A DNA stretch of 64,000 bases, taken from Laceyella sediminis (lineage in GTDB: Bacteria; Bacillota; Bacilli; Thermoactinomycetales; Thermoactinomycetaceae). Below, piece after piece: positions 54,146 to 63,852 of the stretch. Location: the NCBI RefSeq assembly GCF_003003125.1, contig NZ_PVTZ01000002.1, forward strand, positions 248,001-312,000, given 5' to 3'. Made by a program: the position numbers and the translations under genes. Numbering within the stretch: position 1 is the first letter of the stretch; every line of letters begins with the position of its first letter. The notes below the pieces were generated by a model. That model did no database searches. It saw only the letters and a program-made list of their open reading frames with translations, and was not told the DNA's origin.

Positions 54146-54270
54146 TGGCCAACCCTTCTGGTGACAAATGGTTTCATTGCATGGATAGCGCGCAAATCTG
54201 TGTGATATTCTTGTCAGTTTTTTGGCTGTTGCGTAAATTGCACATCTTTGTAGATATTGGTCTGATTCTG

Positions 54271-54300
54271 TTGACCCTTCGCCTTCACAATTGATAGAAT
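54271..54300 (+). promoter_or_regulatory. Sigma-A promoter of the second actin-like gene
   Basis: TTGACC (54271-54276), an 18-bp spacer and TAGAAT (54295-54300) each match five of six consensus bases. Leader of about 40 nt with GAGGAGG before the ATG. Confidence 0.7.
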
Positions 54301-54345
54301 CGTGGGAAGAAGGGCATTTCATTCACTTGAGGAGGATATCTGAAA

Positions 54346-55545
54346 ATGAGTGTACCTGTATACATAGGGAATGACCAAGGGTACTATGGCACCAAAGTCG
54401 TCACACGTGCCAACGGCAAGTTCTATAAGATGTTTATTCGGAACATGGTCGTTCCGAACCGCGTCGGGGAGATCACTTATAACAATGATCCACATAACAT
54501 TATGTATCGTGAACGTGAAGGTGACCGTGAATGGTTCTGCGGTAAGCTGGCCATTGAACAAGCCGGCGATGATGAACTGTTCGACTCCCATAAGCGTCGG
54601 TTATTCAGCCCTACTTGGTTCCGTGAGCAAGAATATCTGATCATGTTCCGCGTGAGCACGGGATTGATGTTGCAAGGAAGCACGGAGCCGGTAGTGTCCG
54701 TCGCTCTGCCGACTGATAGCTATATTGATTATAAAGATGAGCTGAAACGCCGTCTCATCGGTAAACATTCCTTTGAAGTGAAACAAGGCAACCTGCCATG
54801 GCGCCGGATTGAGTTTGAAATCAAGCGTGAAAATCTCTTCGTGATCAGCCAGCCGATGGCCACCCTCTTCCACATCGCCTTGGATCGGGATGGCAAACTG
54901 TTGAATGAGGACCTGTTCATTCAAAAAGTGAGCATCAACGATTTAGGATTTGGTACTTCAGACATTGAAACGTTGCACGGAGAAACCATCATCAAACGTC
55001 AAAGCTTCACCTCCCGCCATGCAATGCTCAATGTGTATGAATTGTTGGCGAAACGCTTGCTGGACTTCACTCGCCAAGCTGATCCAGATTCCAACGGAAA
55101 AGAATACCCCATCTGGAGTTTGCCTCGCGTAGTGCGTTCCGGCGAGATCAGCTTCAAAGGGAAAGTGCATGACGTTAGCGCGATCGTCCAAGAATGCATC
55201 AAAGAAGTGGGTGAAGCGTTGGTCAACGAAGTTTGGAACCGTCTCGACTACGGGGATGACATCACCTACATCATCCTAACCGGTGGGGCTTCCATTCCGT
55301 TTAAACCGTTTTACCGTGAACGCTTCGGGGACAAGCTGATCTTCGCTGAAGATTACGGCATTGAAGCTCAATTCGCCAATGGCTTCGGGCTGTGCAAGTT
55401 TGCCCAATCCAAAGCTCGTGCAGTACCAACCAAAGACATGCTGGAAGCAGCAGCCACGATTCACCAAGAATTCCATGTACCTGACTCCTTCGCGGAAGCG
55501 GCTGCAGTCACCGAGAAAAAAGTCGGCAAATCGGTAAAAAAATGA
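54346..55545 (+). CDS. Second ParM/Alp-type actin-like protein, encoded beside parS and noc
   Basis: 399 residues. Phosphate-1 loop VYIGNDQGYYGTKVV at the N-terminus, VSVALPTDSYIDYKDELKRRL (ParM-like subdomain), phosphate-2 VSINDLGFGTSDIETL, adenosine motif YIILTGGASIPFKPFYRERFG and the C-terminal QFANGFGLCKFAQ, all Alp/ParM features. A C-terminal extension of about 45 residues follows. These proteins form segregating filaments. No adaptor or centromere repeats are adjacent, so it is either driven through a distant adaptor or has a chromosomal role. It is monocistronic with its own promoter and terminator. Confidence 0.85.
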   Translation: MSVPVYIGNDQGYYGTKVVTRANGKFYKMFIRNMVVPNRVGEITYNNDPHNIMYREREGDREWFCGKLAIEQAGDDELFDSHKRRLFSPTWFREQEYLIMFRVSTGLMLQGSTEPVVSVALPTDSYIDYKDELKRRLIGKHSFEVKQGNLPWRRIEFEIKRENLFVISQPMATLFHIALDRDGKLLNEDLFIQKVSINDLGFGTSDIETLHGETIIKRQSFTSRHAMLNVYELLAKRLLDFTRQADPDSNGKEYPIWSLPRVVRSGEISFKGKVHDVSAIVQECIKEVGEALVNEVWNRLDYGDDITYIILTGGASIPFKPFYRERFGDKLIFAEDYGIEAQFANGFGLCKFAQSKARAVPTKDMLEAAATIHQEFHVPDSFAEAAAVTEKKVGKSVKK

Positions 55546-55556
55546 AACAATACACA

Positions 55557-55588
55557 ACCCCCAAGGAAACCCTTGGGGGAATGCTTTT
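55557..55588 (+). terminator. Terminator of the second actin-like gene
   Basis: CCCCCAAGG/CCTTGGGGG, 9-bp stem with a 4-nt loop, followed by AATGCTTTT. Confidence 0.85.
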
Positions 55589-55707
55589 AAAACCCATTTT
55601 TATAAAATAACCCTAGCGATTGCTTGAAAAAAAAGCGATAATAAAAACAGGAGAACTTGTCAGAGCGTAGGGATTCACCACCTGGCTACGAAAAAGGAGG
55701 GGGAGAA

Positions 55708-57174
55708 ATGACACAACATGAATCCCAGTACGACTTGATCATCATCGGCACGGAACCTTCCGATCACGAAAGCGTCCGAAAATTGCAAGAGAGCGGAAAA
55801 ACGGCTTACTACATTCAATTGACTCCCAACATGATTACCACCCTGGTAAGCCAATCGTTAACAAATAGGGAGTCAAGTGACGAACCCTCCTCTGCTAGCG
55901 AACATGCAGATGCGGATCTCAAATTGACATTGCACCAAACCACCTTACATACACCCACTGGGGAAACAACCACGCACACCATCCATGTCGCTAGGGGCGA
56001 GGTGAAACAAGAAGAAGAGGAGATATCCATCTCTTATTCTGAGGAAACGGCTTACCAGGAATCGGCGCATTACCAGACCCACCCCTTAGAGGAAGATGCG
56101 GAACAGGCCGATGAGGAATGGGAAGTGCTGGAAGCGCAAGAAGTTGAATACGCTAGTCCATATAGCTTTTTTCAAGAAACCCCGCCCGCTTCAACTCGCA
56201 AAAAAGGATTGCGACGAAAAAATCGGATTCCCTTCCAAGCGGAACAAGAAGAGAAAGAAGAACACGCGGTTTATCCGGTGGAACGGATCGCCTTGGAAGA
56301 TGACGAACCGGAGCAAGAACAGGAAGCCTTCTCTTATTCGCCTTGGGGGGAACCTTCTTCTATGCCCAACTTGTTTACACCCTTGGCTTTTGAACCGGAT
56401 TCCGCCCAACAACCTGACAATGACGAATCAAAAGAAGAGGAACCGATCCAACCTATTTATCGCGAACGGGACTTGAAACTACGGAAACGCCTTGCAGCTA
56501 ACAAACGCATCCAATACATGGATCATGACGGGCCAGAACAGCAAGACAATGGGCAGCAAGCCAACCACCAACCCATGGGCCCATTTTCATTTGAATCGCA
56601 GGCTCCCATGCATCACTCACCTTTCCGTGAATCATCCTCTTATCGGGAATCAGTCTCTTACCAAGAGTCTTCCTCTTTCCAAGAGGCCGCTCAAGGGATT
56701 CAATATGAAGCGGAAGATACGCAATCGCAACCATTGGAGCCATTTTCCTCTCGCAGGCGGAACCGCCAGAAAAAAGCCCGCTTCCAGCAGAAAATCGAGT
56801 CGCTCGTGGACCATCGGGCCAACAAAGCCCCCATACAACAAAACACGGCGCCTTTTTGGGAAGAGCAACCACAACAACAAACCAATCATCAGTCTCCTTT
56901 TTTCGCCTTTGAGGACGGTCCATTATTTGAAAACACACAACCAACCATGCAACCATTCAGCCGTGACTCTTCTCAAGACGAAGAGCCGGAAATGGATGCC
57001 AGCCTGAAACGGGATGACATTGAATTTGAAGATGCCTATGGCGGCTACAACTCTTGGGAAGAATTCTTAACCCCCCATTCCGAAAACAGCCGCAAACGGC
57101 AAGAAATGGACAAAATAGAAAAAAGGAAGCTCGCTTTGCGCGGCCTCCACAGTTTAATTAACAATTTAGGGTAA
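55708..57174 (+). CDS. Large Glu/Ser/Gln-rich low-complexity protein of unknown function
   Basis: 488 residues, ATG 55708 with AAGGAGGGGG upstream. The first ~60 residues look folded (YDLIIIGTEPSDHESVRKLQESGKTAYYIQLTP, a beta-alpha-beta start). The middle is acidic and repetitive, with short SYRESVSYQESSSFQEA-type repeats around residues 310-330, and probably disordered. Basic patches (RKKGLRRKNR, RRRNRQKKARFQ) alternate with acidic ones. The C-terminus KLALRGLHSLINNLG is a hydrophobic/basic short motif. No family is recognised; a coat/scaffold or nucleoid-associated role would fit the composition, but this is a guess. Confidence 0.75.
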   Translation: MTQHESQYDLIIIGTEPSDHESVRKLQESGKTAYYIQLTPNMITTLVSQSLTNRESSDEPSSASEHADADLKLTLHQTTLHTPTGETTTHTIHVARGEVKQEEEEISISYSEETAYQESAHYQTHPLEEDAEQADEEWEVLEAQEVEYASPYSFFQETPPASTRKKGLRRKNRIPFQAEQEEKEEHAVYPVERIALEDDEPEQEQEAFSYSPWGEPSSMPNLFTPLAFEPDSAQQPDNDESKEEEPIQPIYRERDLKLRKRLAANKRIQYMDHDGPEQQDNGQQANHQPMGPFSFESQAPMHHSPFRESSSYRESVSYQESSSFQEAAQGIQYEAEDTQSQPLEPFSSRRRNRQKKARFQQKIESLVDHRANKAPIQQNTAPFWEEQPQQQTNHQSPFFAFEDGPLFENTQPTMQPFSRDSSQDEEPEMDASLKRDDIEFEDAYGGYNSWEEFLTPHSENSRKRQEMDKIEKRKLALRGLHSLINNLG

Positions 57175-57177
57175 TGC

Positions 57178-57230
57178 GAAAAGCCGAATGCGCACTCCAC
57201 CATCATTGAGTCATTCGGCTTTATTTTTTC
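57178..57230. terminator. Terminator between the low-complexity gene and rsmG
   Basis: AAAGCCGAATG/CATTCGGCTTT forms an 11-bp stem with a 21-nt loop, followed by ATTTTTT on the plus strand. It separates convergent genes. Confidence 0.85.
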
Positions 57231-57241
57231 TCGCAGGTTCG

Positions 57242-57964
57242 TCATACCAACGGCTGTTTTGTCGGTGTCCCCGCTTTGCGCGGATACGCCTTGGGCGTGT
57301 GATCCCTTTTCTGCATAATGATGAGATTGCGCGTCCCCATCGCTTCAGGAAGAACCAGTTCTTTGCGTTGGCATGTGGTTTTACCCAGCACATGCAATGC
57401 CCGCTTCGCCTCTTTCATCTCCTCTTCTGCCGACGGCCCTTTCATTGACACAAACGTTCCGCCCACTTTCACAAACGGTAAACAGTACTCCGCCAACACA
57501 TTGAGGCGGGCGACTGCCCTGGCAGTGGCCATGTCATAAGCCTCTCGGAACCCTTTTTGTTTGGCCATCTCTTCCGCCCGGCCATGCACGCAAGTGACAT
57601 GATCCAGCTCCAACAGATCCGCCACTTCCTGCAAGAACCCCACCCTTTTCTTCAATGAATCCAACAACGTCAGTTTTAGTTCCGGAAAAGCGATTTTTAG
57701 CGGAATCCCTGGGAATCCGGCTCCGGTACCTACATCGATCAACGAAGTCACTCGGCTTACATCCACCACTTGCGCCAAGGTGAGCGAATCATAAAAGTGC
57801 TTCACATACACCTCCCGCACATCCGTGATGGAGGTGAGATTCATCACTTCATTGATTTTGATCAAATGCTCATAATACAGCGCAAACTGTTGCAGCTGGC
57901 GCTCCGACAACAAAAGGCCCCACGGCGCAACCTGTTCCCGGAGCCATTCGCCTAGCTCATGCAT
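57242..57964 (-). CDS. rsmG: 16S rRNA (guanine-527-N7)-methyltransferase
   Basis: 240 residues. SAM-binding core SLIDVGTGAGFPGIPLKIAFP, then LLDSLKKRVGFLQEV and ATARAVARLNVLAEYCLPFVK. Methylates G527 of 16S rRNA; loss causes streptomycin resistance. AGGAGGG stands six bases before ATG 57964. Follows mnmG as in most Firmicutes. Confidence 0.97.
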   Translation of the reverse strand: MHELGEWLREQVAPWGLLLSERQLQQFALYYEHLIKINEVMNLTSITDVREVYVKHFYDSLTLAQVVDVSRVTSLIDVGTGAGFPGIPLKIAFPELKLTLLDSLKKRVGFLQEVADLLELDHVTCVHGRAEEMAKQKGFREAYDMATARAVARLNVLAEYCLPFVKVGGTFVSMKGPSAEEEMKEAKRALHVLGKTTCQRKELVLPEAMGTRNLIIMQKRDHTPKAYPRKAGTPTKQPLV

Positions 57965-58046
57965 AAACGCCCTCCTTAAAAACCGACCGCCCGCTCGCGA
58001 CCCGTTTTGAATTCCGTGCTATGTGTGCTACTCATTCAGGTCCCGG

Positions 58047-59942
58047 TCATGAATCTTGTTTCAAATATGCTTTGCCGCCTTGTTCAATATGAACCATCAA
58101 AATGGAGATGTCAGCAGGATTGACGCCGGAGATGCGGGACGCCTGGCCCAAGGAAAGCGGGCGCACTTTCTCCAGCTTCTCGCGCGCTTCCGAGGAAATA
58201 CCAGCAATCTTGCTATAATCGACCCAAGCCGGAATCCGCTTCTCATCCATTCGTTTCATCTTCTCCACTTGTTGCAACGCTTTTTTGATATATCCTTCAT
58301 ACTTCAATTGGATCTCCACTTGTTCTTCCACATCGGCCGGCAGCGGCTCCGGTGGCGGCGACATCTGCGCAATCTCCTTATACCCCAGCTCCGGACGCTT
58401 GATCAACGTCGCCAGCTCAACGGCATTATTGATTTCCGTCGTTCCCATGGAAACCAAAATGGATTGCACTTCAGGCGTCGGACGCACTTTCGTTTCACGC
58501 AATCGCTCGATTTCCCGGGCAATTGCTTGTCGTTTGCTGTTGAAGCGGGCATAGCGCTCCTCGCTGATCAGCCCGATTTCATAGCCAATGTCGGTCAATC
58601 GCAAATCAGCGTTGTCATGGCGAAGCAGCAAGCGATATTCGGCACGGGACGTGAGCAAGCGGTACGGCTCATTGGTTCCTTTGGTCACCAAATCATCAAT
58701 CAGCACACCGATATACGCCTGGGAACGATCAAGGATCACCGGCTCTTTGCCTTGCACTTTACGTGCGGCGTTGATTCCGGCCATAATCCCTTGCGCCGCC
58801 GCTTCTTCATATCCCGACGTGCCATTCAATTGGCCAGCGGTGAACAGATTTTCCACCCGTTTGGTTTCCAGCGAAGGCCACAATTGCGTAGGGACGATGG
58901 AATCATACTCAATCGCATACCCCGTACGCATCATCTCTACTTTTTCCATCCCTTCAATCGTGCGCAGGATCGACAATTGAACATCTTCCGGCAAACTGGT
59001 GGAGAGCCCTTGCACGTACATCTCCATCGTCTCCCTGCCCTCCGGCTCGATAAAGATCTGATGCCGCCCCTTGTCAGCGAAGCGCACGATCTTATCTTCA
59101 ATCGACGGGCAATAGCGCGGTCCCGTTCCTTCAATCACACCTGAATACATGGGCGCCCGATGCAAATTGTCACGGATAAATTGGTGCGTGCGCTCATTGG
59201 TGTGAGTCAACCAACAAGGAAGCTGGTCGGTGATGAACTCGGTCGTCTCATATGAGAAAGCCCGCGGCTCCTTATCCCCCGGTTGCTCCTCCATCTTGCT
59301 CGTATCAATGGTGTTTTTGTTCACGCGCGGAGGCGTTCCCGTTTTAAAGCGCACCATGTCAAACCCTAGTTCCAACAGATGATGCGCCAACTCAACTGCA
59401 GGCTGTTGATTGTTGGGGCCACTTTCATAAGAAAGATCCCCGATAATGACTCTCCCCCGCAGATATGTGCCAGTAGTCAACACGACCGCTTTGGCAAAAT
59501 ACTTCGCACCGGTGCGGGTTACCACCCCATGGCACACACCCTTGTCCACGATCAGTCGCTCCACCAGCCCTTGATGCACTGTCAAATTGGGCGTCGTTTC
59601 CAAGGTTTTCTTCATTTCACGCTGGTACAACACCTTGTCCGCCTGCGCCCGCAACGCGTACACAGCAGGGCCTTTACCCGTGTTCAGCATGCGCATTTGG
59701 ATATGGGTCTTATCAATCACCTTTCCCATTTCCCCACCTAGCGCATCGATTTCCCGCACCACATGCCCTTTCGCTGGCCCCCCGATGGACGGATTGCAAG
59801 GCATGTACGCAATCGTATCCAGGCTGATTGTCAACAACAAGGTGGAACACCCCATGCGGGCGGCAGCCAAAGCGGATTCACATCCGGCATGGCCTGCTCC
59901 CACCACGACCACATCATAATGCCCAGCATCATAGGTCGTCAT
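58047..59942 (-). CDS. mnmG: tRNA uridine-5-carboxymethylaminomethyl modification enzyme MnmG
   Basis: 631 residues, FAD-binding [22 protein letters not shown] at the N-terminus, [22 protein letters not shown] and the tRNA-binding helical C-terminal domain ending [17 protein letters not shown]. With MnmE it installs the (carboxymethyl)aminomethyl group on wobble uridine 34. ATG 59942 is chosen because GGGGTGA lies just upstream and [10 protein letters not shown] precedes the FAD fold; the open frame to 60047 overlaps mnmE. Confidence 0.97.
   Translation of the reverse strand: MTTYDAGHYDVVVVGAGHAGCESALAAARMGCSTLLLTISLDTIAYMPCNPSIGGPAKGHVVREIDALGGEMGKVIDKTHIQMRMLNTGKGPAVYALRAQADKVLYQREMKKTLETTPNLTVHQGLVERLIVDKGVCHGVVTRTGAKYFAKAVVLTTGTYLRGRVIIGDLSYESGPNNQQPAVELAHHLLELGFDMVRFKTGTPPRVNKNTIDTSKMEEQPGDKEPRAFSYETTEFITDQLPCWLTHTNERTHQFIRDNLHRAPMYSGVIEGTGPRYCPSIEDKIVRFADKGRHQIFIEPEGRETMEMYVQGLSTSLPEDVQLSILRTIEGMEKVEMMRTGYAIEYDSIVPTQLWPSLETKRVENLFTAGQLNGTSGYEEAAAQGIMAGINAARKVQGKEPVILDRSQAYIGVLIDDLVTKGTNEPYRLLTSRAEYRLLLRHDNADLRLTDIGYEIGLISEERYARFNSKRQAIAREIERLRETKVRPTPEVQSILVSMGTTEINNAVELATLIKRPELGYKEIAQMSPPPEPLPADVEEQVEIQLKYEGYIKKALQQVEKMKRMDEKRIPAWVDYSKIAGISSEAREKLEKVRPLSLGQASRISGVNPADISILMVHIEQGGKAYLKQDS
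58510..58523. promoter_or_regulatory. Near-consensus Noc-binding site (NBS) inside mnmG
   Basis: ATTTCCCGGGCAAT matches the NBS consensus ATTTCCCGGGAAAT at 13 of 14 positions. It lies within codons of mnmG, so chance is possible. Confidence 0.4.
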
Positions 59943-59959
59943 CTTTGTCACCCCATTCT

Positions 59960-61336
59960 CTATTTTCCTAAGCAGAACTGCGAAAATATTTGATCGATCA
60001 AATCCTCCGCCACGGCATCCCCAATCACTTCGCCCAAGTATTGCCAAGCGTTCTTCAGGTCAATCTCCACCATATCCAGCGGCATCCCCGCTTCGATTCC
60101 CTGAATCACTTCATCCACGCTTTCCTTGGCTTGGTTTAGCAAGTGGATGTGCCGCGCGTTGCTCACATACGTTCCCTCTCCCATGTCCATCTTGCCCAAG
60201 TGGAAGAGTTGGGAAATCGCCTCTTCCAAATCTTCGATGCCCCGCTCTTCTTTCAACGAGGTGGTGATCAGCGGCTTGTCGCCGATCAGCTGCTTGACCT
60301 CCTCCAAATCCAATTGACCCGGCAAATCCATTTTATTGACAATGACCACTGCCGTATGGCGCCCAATCAGCTCCAACAGCCGCCGATCCTCCTCGGCAAG
60401 CGGTTCGGCAAAGTTAAGTACCAGCAACACCAGATCGGCTTGTTGCAATGCTTGACGCGAACGTTCTACCCCGATCTTCTCCACCACATCCTCCGTCTCG
60501 CGAATGCCGGCAGTGTCCAATAAACGCAAAGGAATCCCCCGCACATTCACATACTCTTCGATGACGTCGCGGGTGGTGCCCGGTATATCCGTCACAATGG
60601 CCTTATTCTCTTGAGTCAGTGCATTCATCAACGAAGATTTCCCCACATTGGGGCGCCCGATGATCGCCGTTTGAATCCCTTCGCGATAGATTTTTCCCTG
60701 TTTGGCGGTGGAGAGCAATTTATCGATTTGGCTAGATATGTAGCGGCATCGCCCCTCCAAAAATTGAGAGGTCATCTCTTCCGCATCATACTCGGGATAA
60801 TCAACATTCACTGCTAAATGAGCCAACGTCTCCAGAATTTCGCTACGCAGTTTGTTGATCAACCGGGAAAGCCGCCCTTCCGCCTGAGACAGGGCAATTT
60901 TGGCCGCCCGATCCGTCTTGGACCGGATCAGGTCGATCACCGCCTCCGCTTGCGAAAGGTCGATCCGGCCATTCAAAAAGGCGCGTTTTGTAAATTCACC
61001 CGGTTCAGCCAACCGGGCGCCAGCCGCAAATAACGCTTCCAACGTTTTTTGCACAGGAACCATCCCGCCGTGGCAACTCACTTCCACCACATCTTCGCGG
61101 GTGAAGGTGCGCGGTGCACGCATCACCGTCACCAGCACTTCATCTATCCGTTCCTCTGTCCGCGGATGCACGACATGCCCATAATGCACCGTATGCGTCT
61201 CCACTTCAGCCAATTTCTTTTTCCCTTTATAGAGTTGGTCGACAATCGACACCGCCTCGGGACCACTCACCCGTATGACGGCGATCCCTCCCTCGCCCGC
61301 CGGTGTCGCGACCGCTGCGATTGTATCCGTCTCCAT
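59960..61336 (-). CDS. mnmE: tRNA modification GTPase MnmE
   Basis: 458 residues: N-terminal tetrahydrofolate-binding domain ([22 protein letters not shown]), helical domain, and an inserted G domain with [30 protein letters not shown] and NKMD, ending in the C-terminal FCLGK typical of MnmE (catalytic Cys). Partner of MnmG. AGAGGTGA precedes ATG 61336. Confidence 0.98.
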   Translation of the reverse strand: METDTIAAVATPAGEGGIAVIRVSGPEAVSIVDQLYKGKKKLAEVETHTVHYGHVVHPRTEERIDEVLVTVMRAPRTFTREDVVEVSCHGGMVPVQKTLEALFAAGARLAEPGEFTKRAFLNGRIDLSQAEAVIDLIRSKTDRAAKIALSQAEGRLSRLINKLRSEILETLAHLAVNVDYPEYDAEEMTSQFLEGRCRYISSQIDKLLSTAKQGKIYREGIQTAIIGRPNVGKSSLMNALTQENKAIVTDIPGTTRDVIEEYVNVRGIPLRLLDTAGIRETEDVVEKIGVERSRQALQQADLVLLVLNFAEPLAEEDRRLLELIGRHTAVVIVNKMDLPGQLDLEEVKQLIGDKPLITTSLKEERGIEDLEEAISQLFHLGKMDMGEGTYVSNARHIHLLNQAKESVDEVIQGIEAGMPLDMVEIDLKNAWQYLGEVIGDAVAEDLIDQIFSQFCLGK

Positions 61337-61411
61337 TGTGTCACCTCTAAGATTTTCCTAATAGTTAATCTTAGCATAGCCTGAAACGGCAAGCAAAACA
61401 GATTAGTAAAC

Positions 61412-61437
61412 AAAAAAACTCCCCGATTTGGGGAGAG
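61412..61437 (-). terminator. Terminator downstream of jag
   Basis: On the minus strand CTCCCC-AAATC-GGGGAG followed by seven T, about 105 bp after the jag stop. Confidence 0.8.
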
Positions 61438-61541
61438 ACGAACTTTCGTAAACAGTGGCGTGAGCCCGATTATTGCGCTTTTCGTTTTACACGGCGTCAT
61501 GAGTGGAAAGCAGCTATTTTATCGACAAAGCTCTCCGTGAT

Positions 61542-62177
61542 TCAGCTTTGACTGTTCCACTCAATGACCACGCGGCGCTCAGGTTCGACGCCGACGCTCC
61601 GCGTGTCGATGCCCGCATGATTCTGGGCGATCAGATGCACCAGTTTCCGCTCATGCGCAGGCATCGGTGAAAGCTCCACAGAACCTTTTTTCGCTTGTGC
61701 TTCCGCCACCGCCTTTTCGGTGACGCCCACCAAGAGGTCCAAACGGCGTTTCCGATACCCGCCAGCATCCAATTGGAACCAAACCGGGGTTTCCGCCCCC
61801 CGGTTGGCCACCGTATGCGTCAACAATTGCAAAGCCTCGATCGTTTGGCCCCTGCGTCCAATGAGCGGCCCCAGCTCTTTCCCGACCAACTCCAACACCA
61901 CGGCATCCTGCTCATCGAGTGGTGTGTGGACATGCACTTTCGCCTCTACTCCGAGCTTAGCGACCAACTCCGTCAGGAAGCGCACCCCTTTTTGGACGGG
62001 ATCCTCCATAAGCGTGACTTCCACCACGGCTTGGCGCCGACCGATGATACCAAGCAATCCTTTATTCGGTTCAGACAGCACCCGATAGGAAATCTGGTCG
62101 CGGGAAGTCCGTAATTGGGCGCAGGCCTGGTCGAGCGCCTCTTCGATTGTTTCTGCTTCGACGGTCACTTTCGTCAA
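61542..62177 (-). CDS. jag: RNA-binding protein Jag/KhpB (SpoIIIJ-associated)
   Basis: 211 residues: N-terminal Jag domain (VTVEAETIEEALDQACAQL), KH domain with LIGRRGQTIEALQLLTHTVANR and R3H domain (MPAHERKLVHLIAQNHAGIDTRSVG). Binds RNA and affects cell elongation; sits with YidC. TTG start at 62177 has GGAGGGG eight bases upstream and overlaps the yidC stop. Confidence 0.95.
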   Translation of the reverse strand: MTKVTVEAETIEEALDQACAQLRTSRDQISYRVLSEPNKGLLGIIGRRQAVVEVTLMEDPVQKGVRFLTELVAKLGVEAKVHVHTPLDEQDAVVLELVGKELGPLIGRRGQTIEALQLLTHTVANRGAETPVWFQLDAGGYRKRRLDLLVGVTEKAVAEAQAKKGSVELSPMPAHERKLVHLIAQNHAGIDTRSVGVEPERRVVIEWNSQS

Positions 62178-62935
62178 CGAGCAGTCCCCTCCGATACATT
62201 GCCCTTCACTTTTTTCTTATTGAAGAAGATCAAATACTGGAGAATCGTGAAAATGTTCCCATACACCCAGTACAGGGAGAGTGCCGACGGAAACTGATAC
62301 GCCAATAAAAAGATCATGATCGGCATGATCCAGAGCATCACCTTGGTTTGTGGGTTATCCGCTGCACCGGTAGCGATAAATTGCAAATACGTAGTAAACG
62401 CCGCCAACAGAGGCAAAATATAATAAGGGTCTGGTTGTCCCAATTCAAGATAGAGGAAATCAGATGTGAAGATATGCTCATTTCCCATGATCGCTTGGTA
62501 AAACGCAAACAAAATAGGGATTTGGATCAGCATGGGAAAACAACCCGCCATAGGATTGATATTGTGCTTTTGGAACAGCTTCATTGTCTCTTCCTGCAAC
62601 TTCTGCTGGTTGTTTTTATATTTCTCTCTGATTTTTACGATGTGCGGTTGCAATTCTTGCATCGCTTTAGAGCTTTGTTGCTGTTTCCATGTGAGCGGGA
62701 ACACGATCAAGCGCACAAGGAAGGTAACCACCAAGATCGACCAGCCATAGTTGCCGAGCAACACCTTAAACCAGTCCAACAAATCAGACATGGGAATGAC
62801 TAAGAACTTCTGCCACAAACTTGGATTTTCATAATCAATCTTATATTGTTGTTGGTTTGGCGTGCAGCCAGTCAGCATGACAACAGCCATCACAAACAGC
62901 ATCAGGATGGCGATGCTACGCTTATGTTTCAACAC
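62174..62935 (-). CDS. yidC: Membrane protein insertase YidC (SpoIIIJ)
   Basis: 253-residue lipoprotein-type insertase: signal with lipobox LTGC, then five membrane segments, including FLVIPMSDLLDWFKVLLGNYGWSILVVTFLVR-like positions and the conserved helices LIQIPILFAFYQAIM and VMLWIMPIMIFLLAYQFPSALSLYW. It inserts and folds membrane proteins; in Bacillus SpoIIIJ is also needed in the forespore. No Jag-like C-terminal tail is present, as expected. Confidence 0.96.
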   Translation of the reverse strand: MLKHKRSIAILMLFVMAVVMLTGCTPNQQQYKIDYENPSLWQKFLVIPMSDLLDWFKVLLGNYGWSILVVTFLVRLIVFPLTWKQQQSSKAMQELQPHIVKIREKYKNNQQKLQEETMKLFQKHNINPMAGCFPMLIQIPILFAFYQAIMGNEHIFTSDFLYLELGQPDPYYILPLLAAFTTYLQFIATGAADNPQTKVMLWIMPIMIFLLAYQFPSALSLYWVYGNIFTILQYLIFFNKKKVKGNVSEGTAR

Positions 62936-62966
62936 GGGAGTGCCCCCCTCATCTCTTCCATATTTA

Positions 62967-63218
62967 TTATTGGTCCGTCCGTTTCTCCGTCCGCTTCACG
63001 GATTTCTCTGGTACATAATCAAATCCGCCAGGATGAAAGGGATGACATTTGAGCAACCTTTTCAATGTGAGCCACCCCCCCACGACAACACCGTGGCGCT
63101 GAATCGCGATCAGTGCATACTCGGAGCAGGTAGGCACAAAACGGCAGGTAGGCTGCGGCTTCAAAGGTGAGATAAACCGACGATAAAATGTTATTAGGCC
63201 TAGGGCGAACGCTTTCAT
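62967..63218 (-). CDS. yidD: Membrane protein insertion efficiency factor YidD
   Basis: 83 residues, [20 protein letters not shown] followed by [21 protein letters not shown] and [13 protein letters not shown], the DUF37/YidD signature. Membrane-associated helper near YidC. ATG 63218 has GGAG six bases upstream. Confidence 0.96.
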   Translation of the reverse strand: MKAFALGLITFYRRFISPLKPQPTCRFVPTCSEYALIAIQRHGVVVGGWLTLKRLLKCHPFHPGGFDYVPEKSVKRTEKRTDQ

Positions 63219-63231
63219 CCCGATCTCCTCT

Positions 63232-63597
63232 TTATTTTGAAAGTGGATGCGGCGGCTTTTTCGCAAAGGCTTTTCCTTTGTTCAGCACATGGTAAAGGCT
63301 TGACCTCACTTGATGGTAATCCATGTCCTTGGCAGGGTTGCGGGCAATAACCACGAAGTCGGTGTGCGGTTGCAAATGGGAAGTCCAAGCCCGCATCGCT
63401 TCTTTGATCAACCGCTTCACTCGATTGCGCACTACTGCGTTTCCCACTTTTTTGCTGACGGAAACACCGATGCGCGGAAGCCCTTCATCCTTGCGTGCGT
63501 ACATCACAACGACAAATTGGCGGTTCGCCACCGAATGTCCCGCTCGAAAAACCCTTGTAAAATCGTTTCGCCTCTTTAGACGATATTCCTGTTGCAA
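63232..63597 (-). CDS. rnpA: Ribonuclease P protein component
   Basis: 121 residues, [46 protein letters not shown] (the RNR basic motif) and [13 protein letters not shown]. Assists the RNA subunit in tRNA 5' maturation. TTG start 63597 is chosen because GAAGGAG lies eight bases before it; the open frame to 63633 lacks a better start. Confidence 0.95.
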   Translation of the reverse strand: MQQEYRLKRRNDFTRVFRAGHSVANRQFVVVMYARKDEGLPRIGVSVSKKVGNAVVRNRVKRLIKEAMRAWTSHLQPHTDFVVIARNPAKDMDYHQVRSSLYHVLNKGKAFAKKPPHPLSK

Positions 63598-63689
63598 AGA
63601 GACGGCTCCTTCCCAAACAAAAGTACCAATCAATCACCATTATAGAGCAAAAGCGGGCGAATTAAACAGAGGGGATATAAGAAGATAGG

Positions 63690-63716
63690 AAAAAAGGCCA
63701 CATCAGTGAGTGGCCA
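63690..63716 (-). terminator. Stem-loop with T-run between rpmH and rnpA
   Basis: On the minus strand GGCCAC/GTGGCC with an 8-nt loop is followed by six T, two bases after the rpmH stop. It may attenuate read-through into rnpA. Confidence 0.7.
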
Positions 63717-63717
63717 A

Positions 63718-63852
63718 TTAAGCGGATAATACTTTTCTTCCTTTTCTTCTGCGGCGCGCCAATACCTTGCGACCATTTTTGGTTGCCATGCGAGCACGGA
63801 AACCATGGACATTCTTGCGCTTGCGCTTGCTTGGTTGATAAGTGCGTTTCAT
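63718..63852 (-). CDS. rpmH: 50S ribosomal protein L34
   Basis: 44 residues, [20 protein letters not shown] and onward to [18 protein letters not shown], the invariant L34 sequence; too short to stand out among longer overlapping frames. L34 binds 23S rRNA. First gene left of oriC in Firmicutes, read away from the origin. Only a weak ribosome-binding site (AGGTCG) precedes the ATG. Confidence 0.98.
   Translation of the reverse strand: MKRTYQPSKRKRKNVHGFRARMATKNGRKVLARRRRKGRKVLSA

Noticed and set aside
58056-59144. 362-codon plus-strand ORF
   Set aside because: Antisense to mnmG; composition is a shadow of the GC-rich third codon positions.
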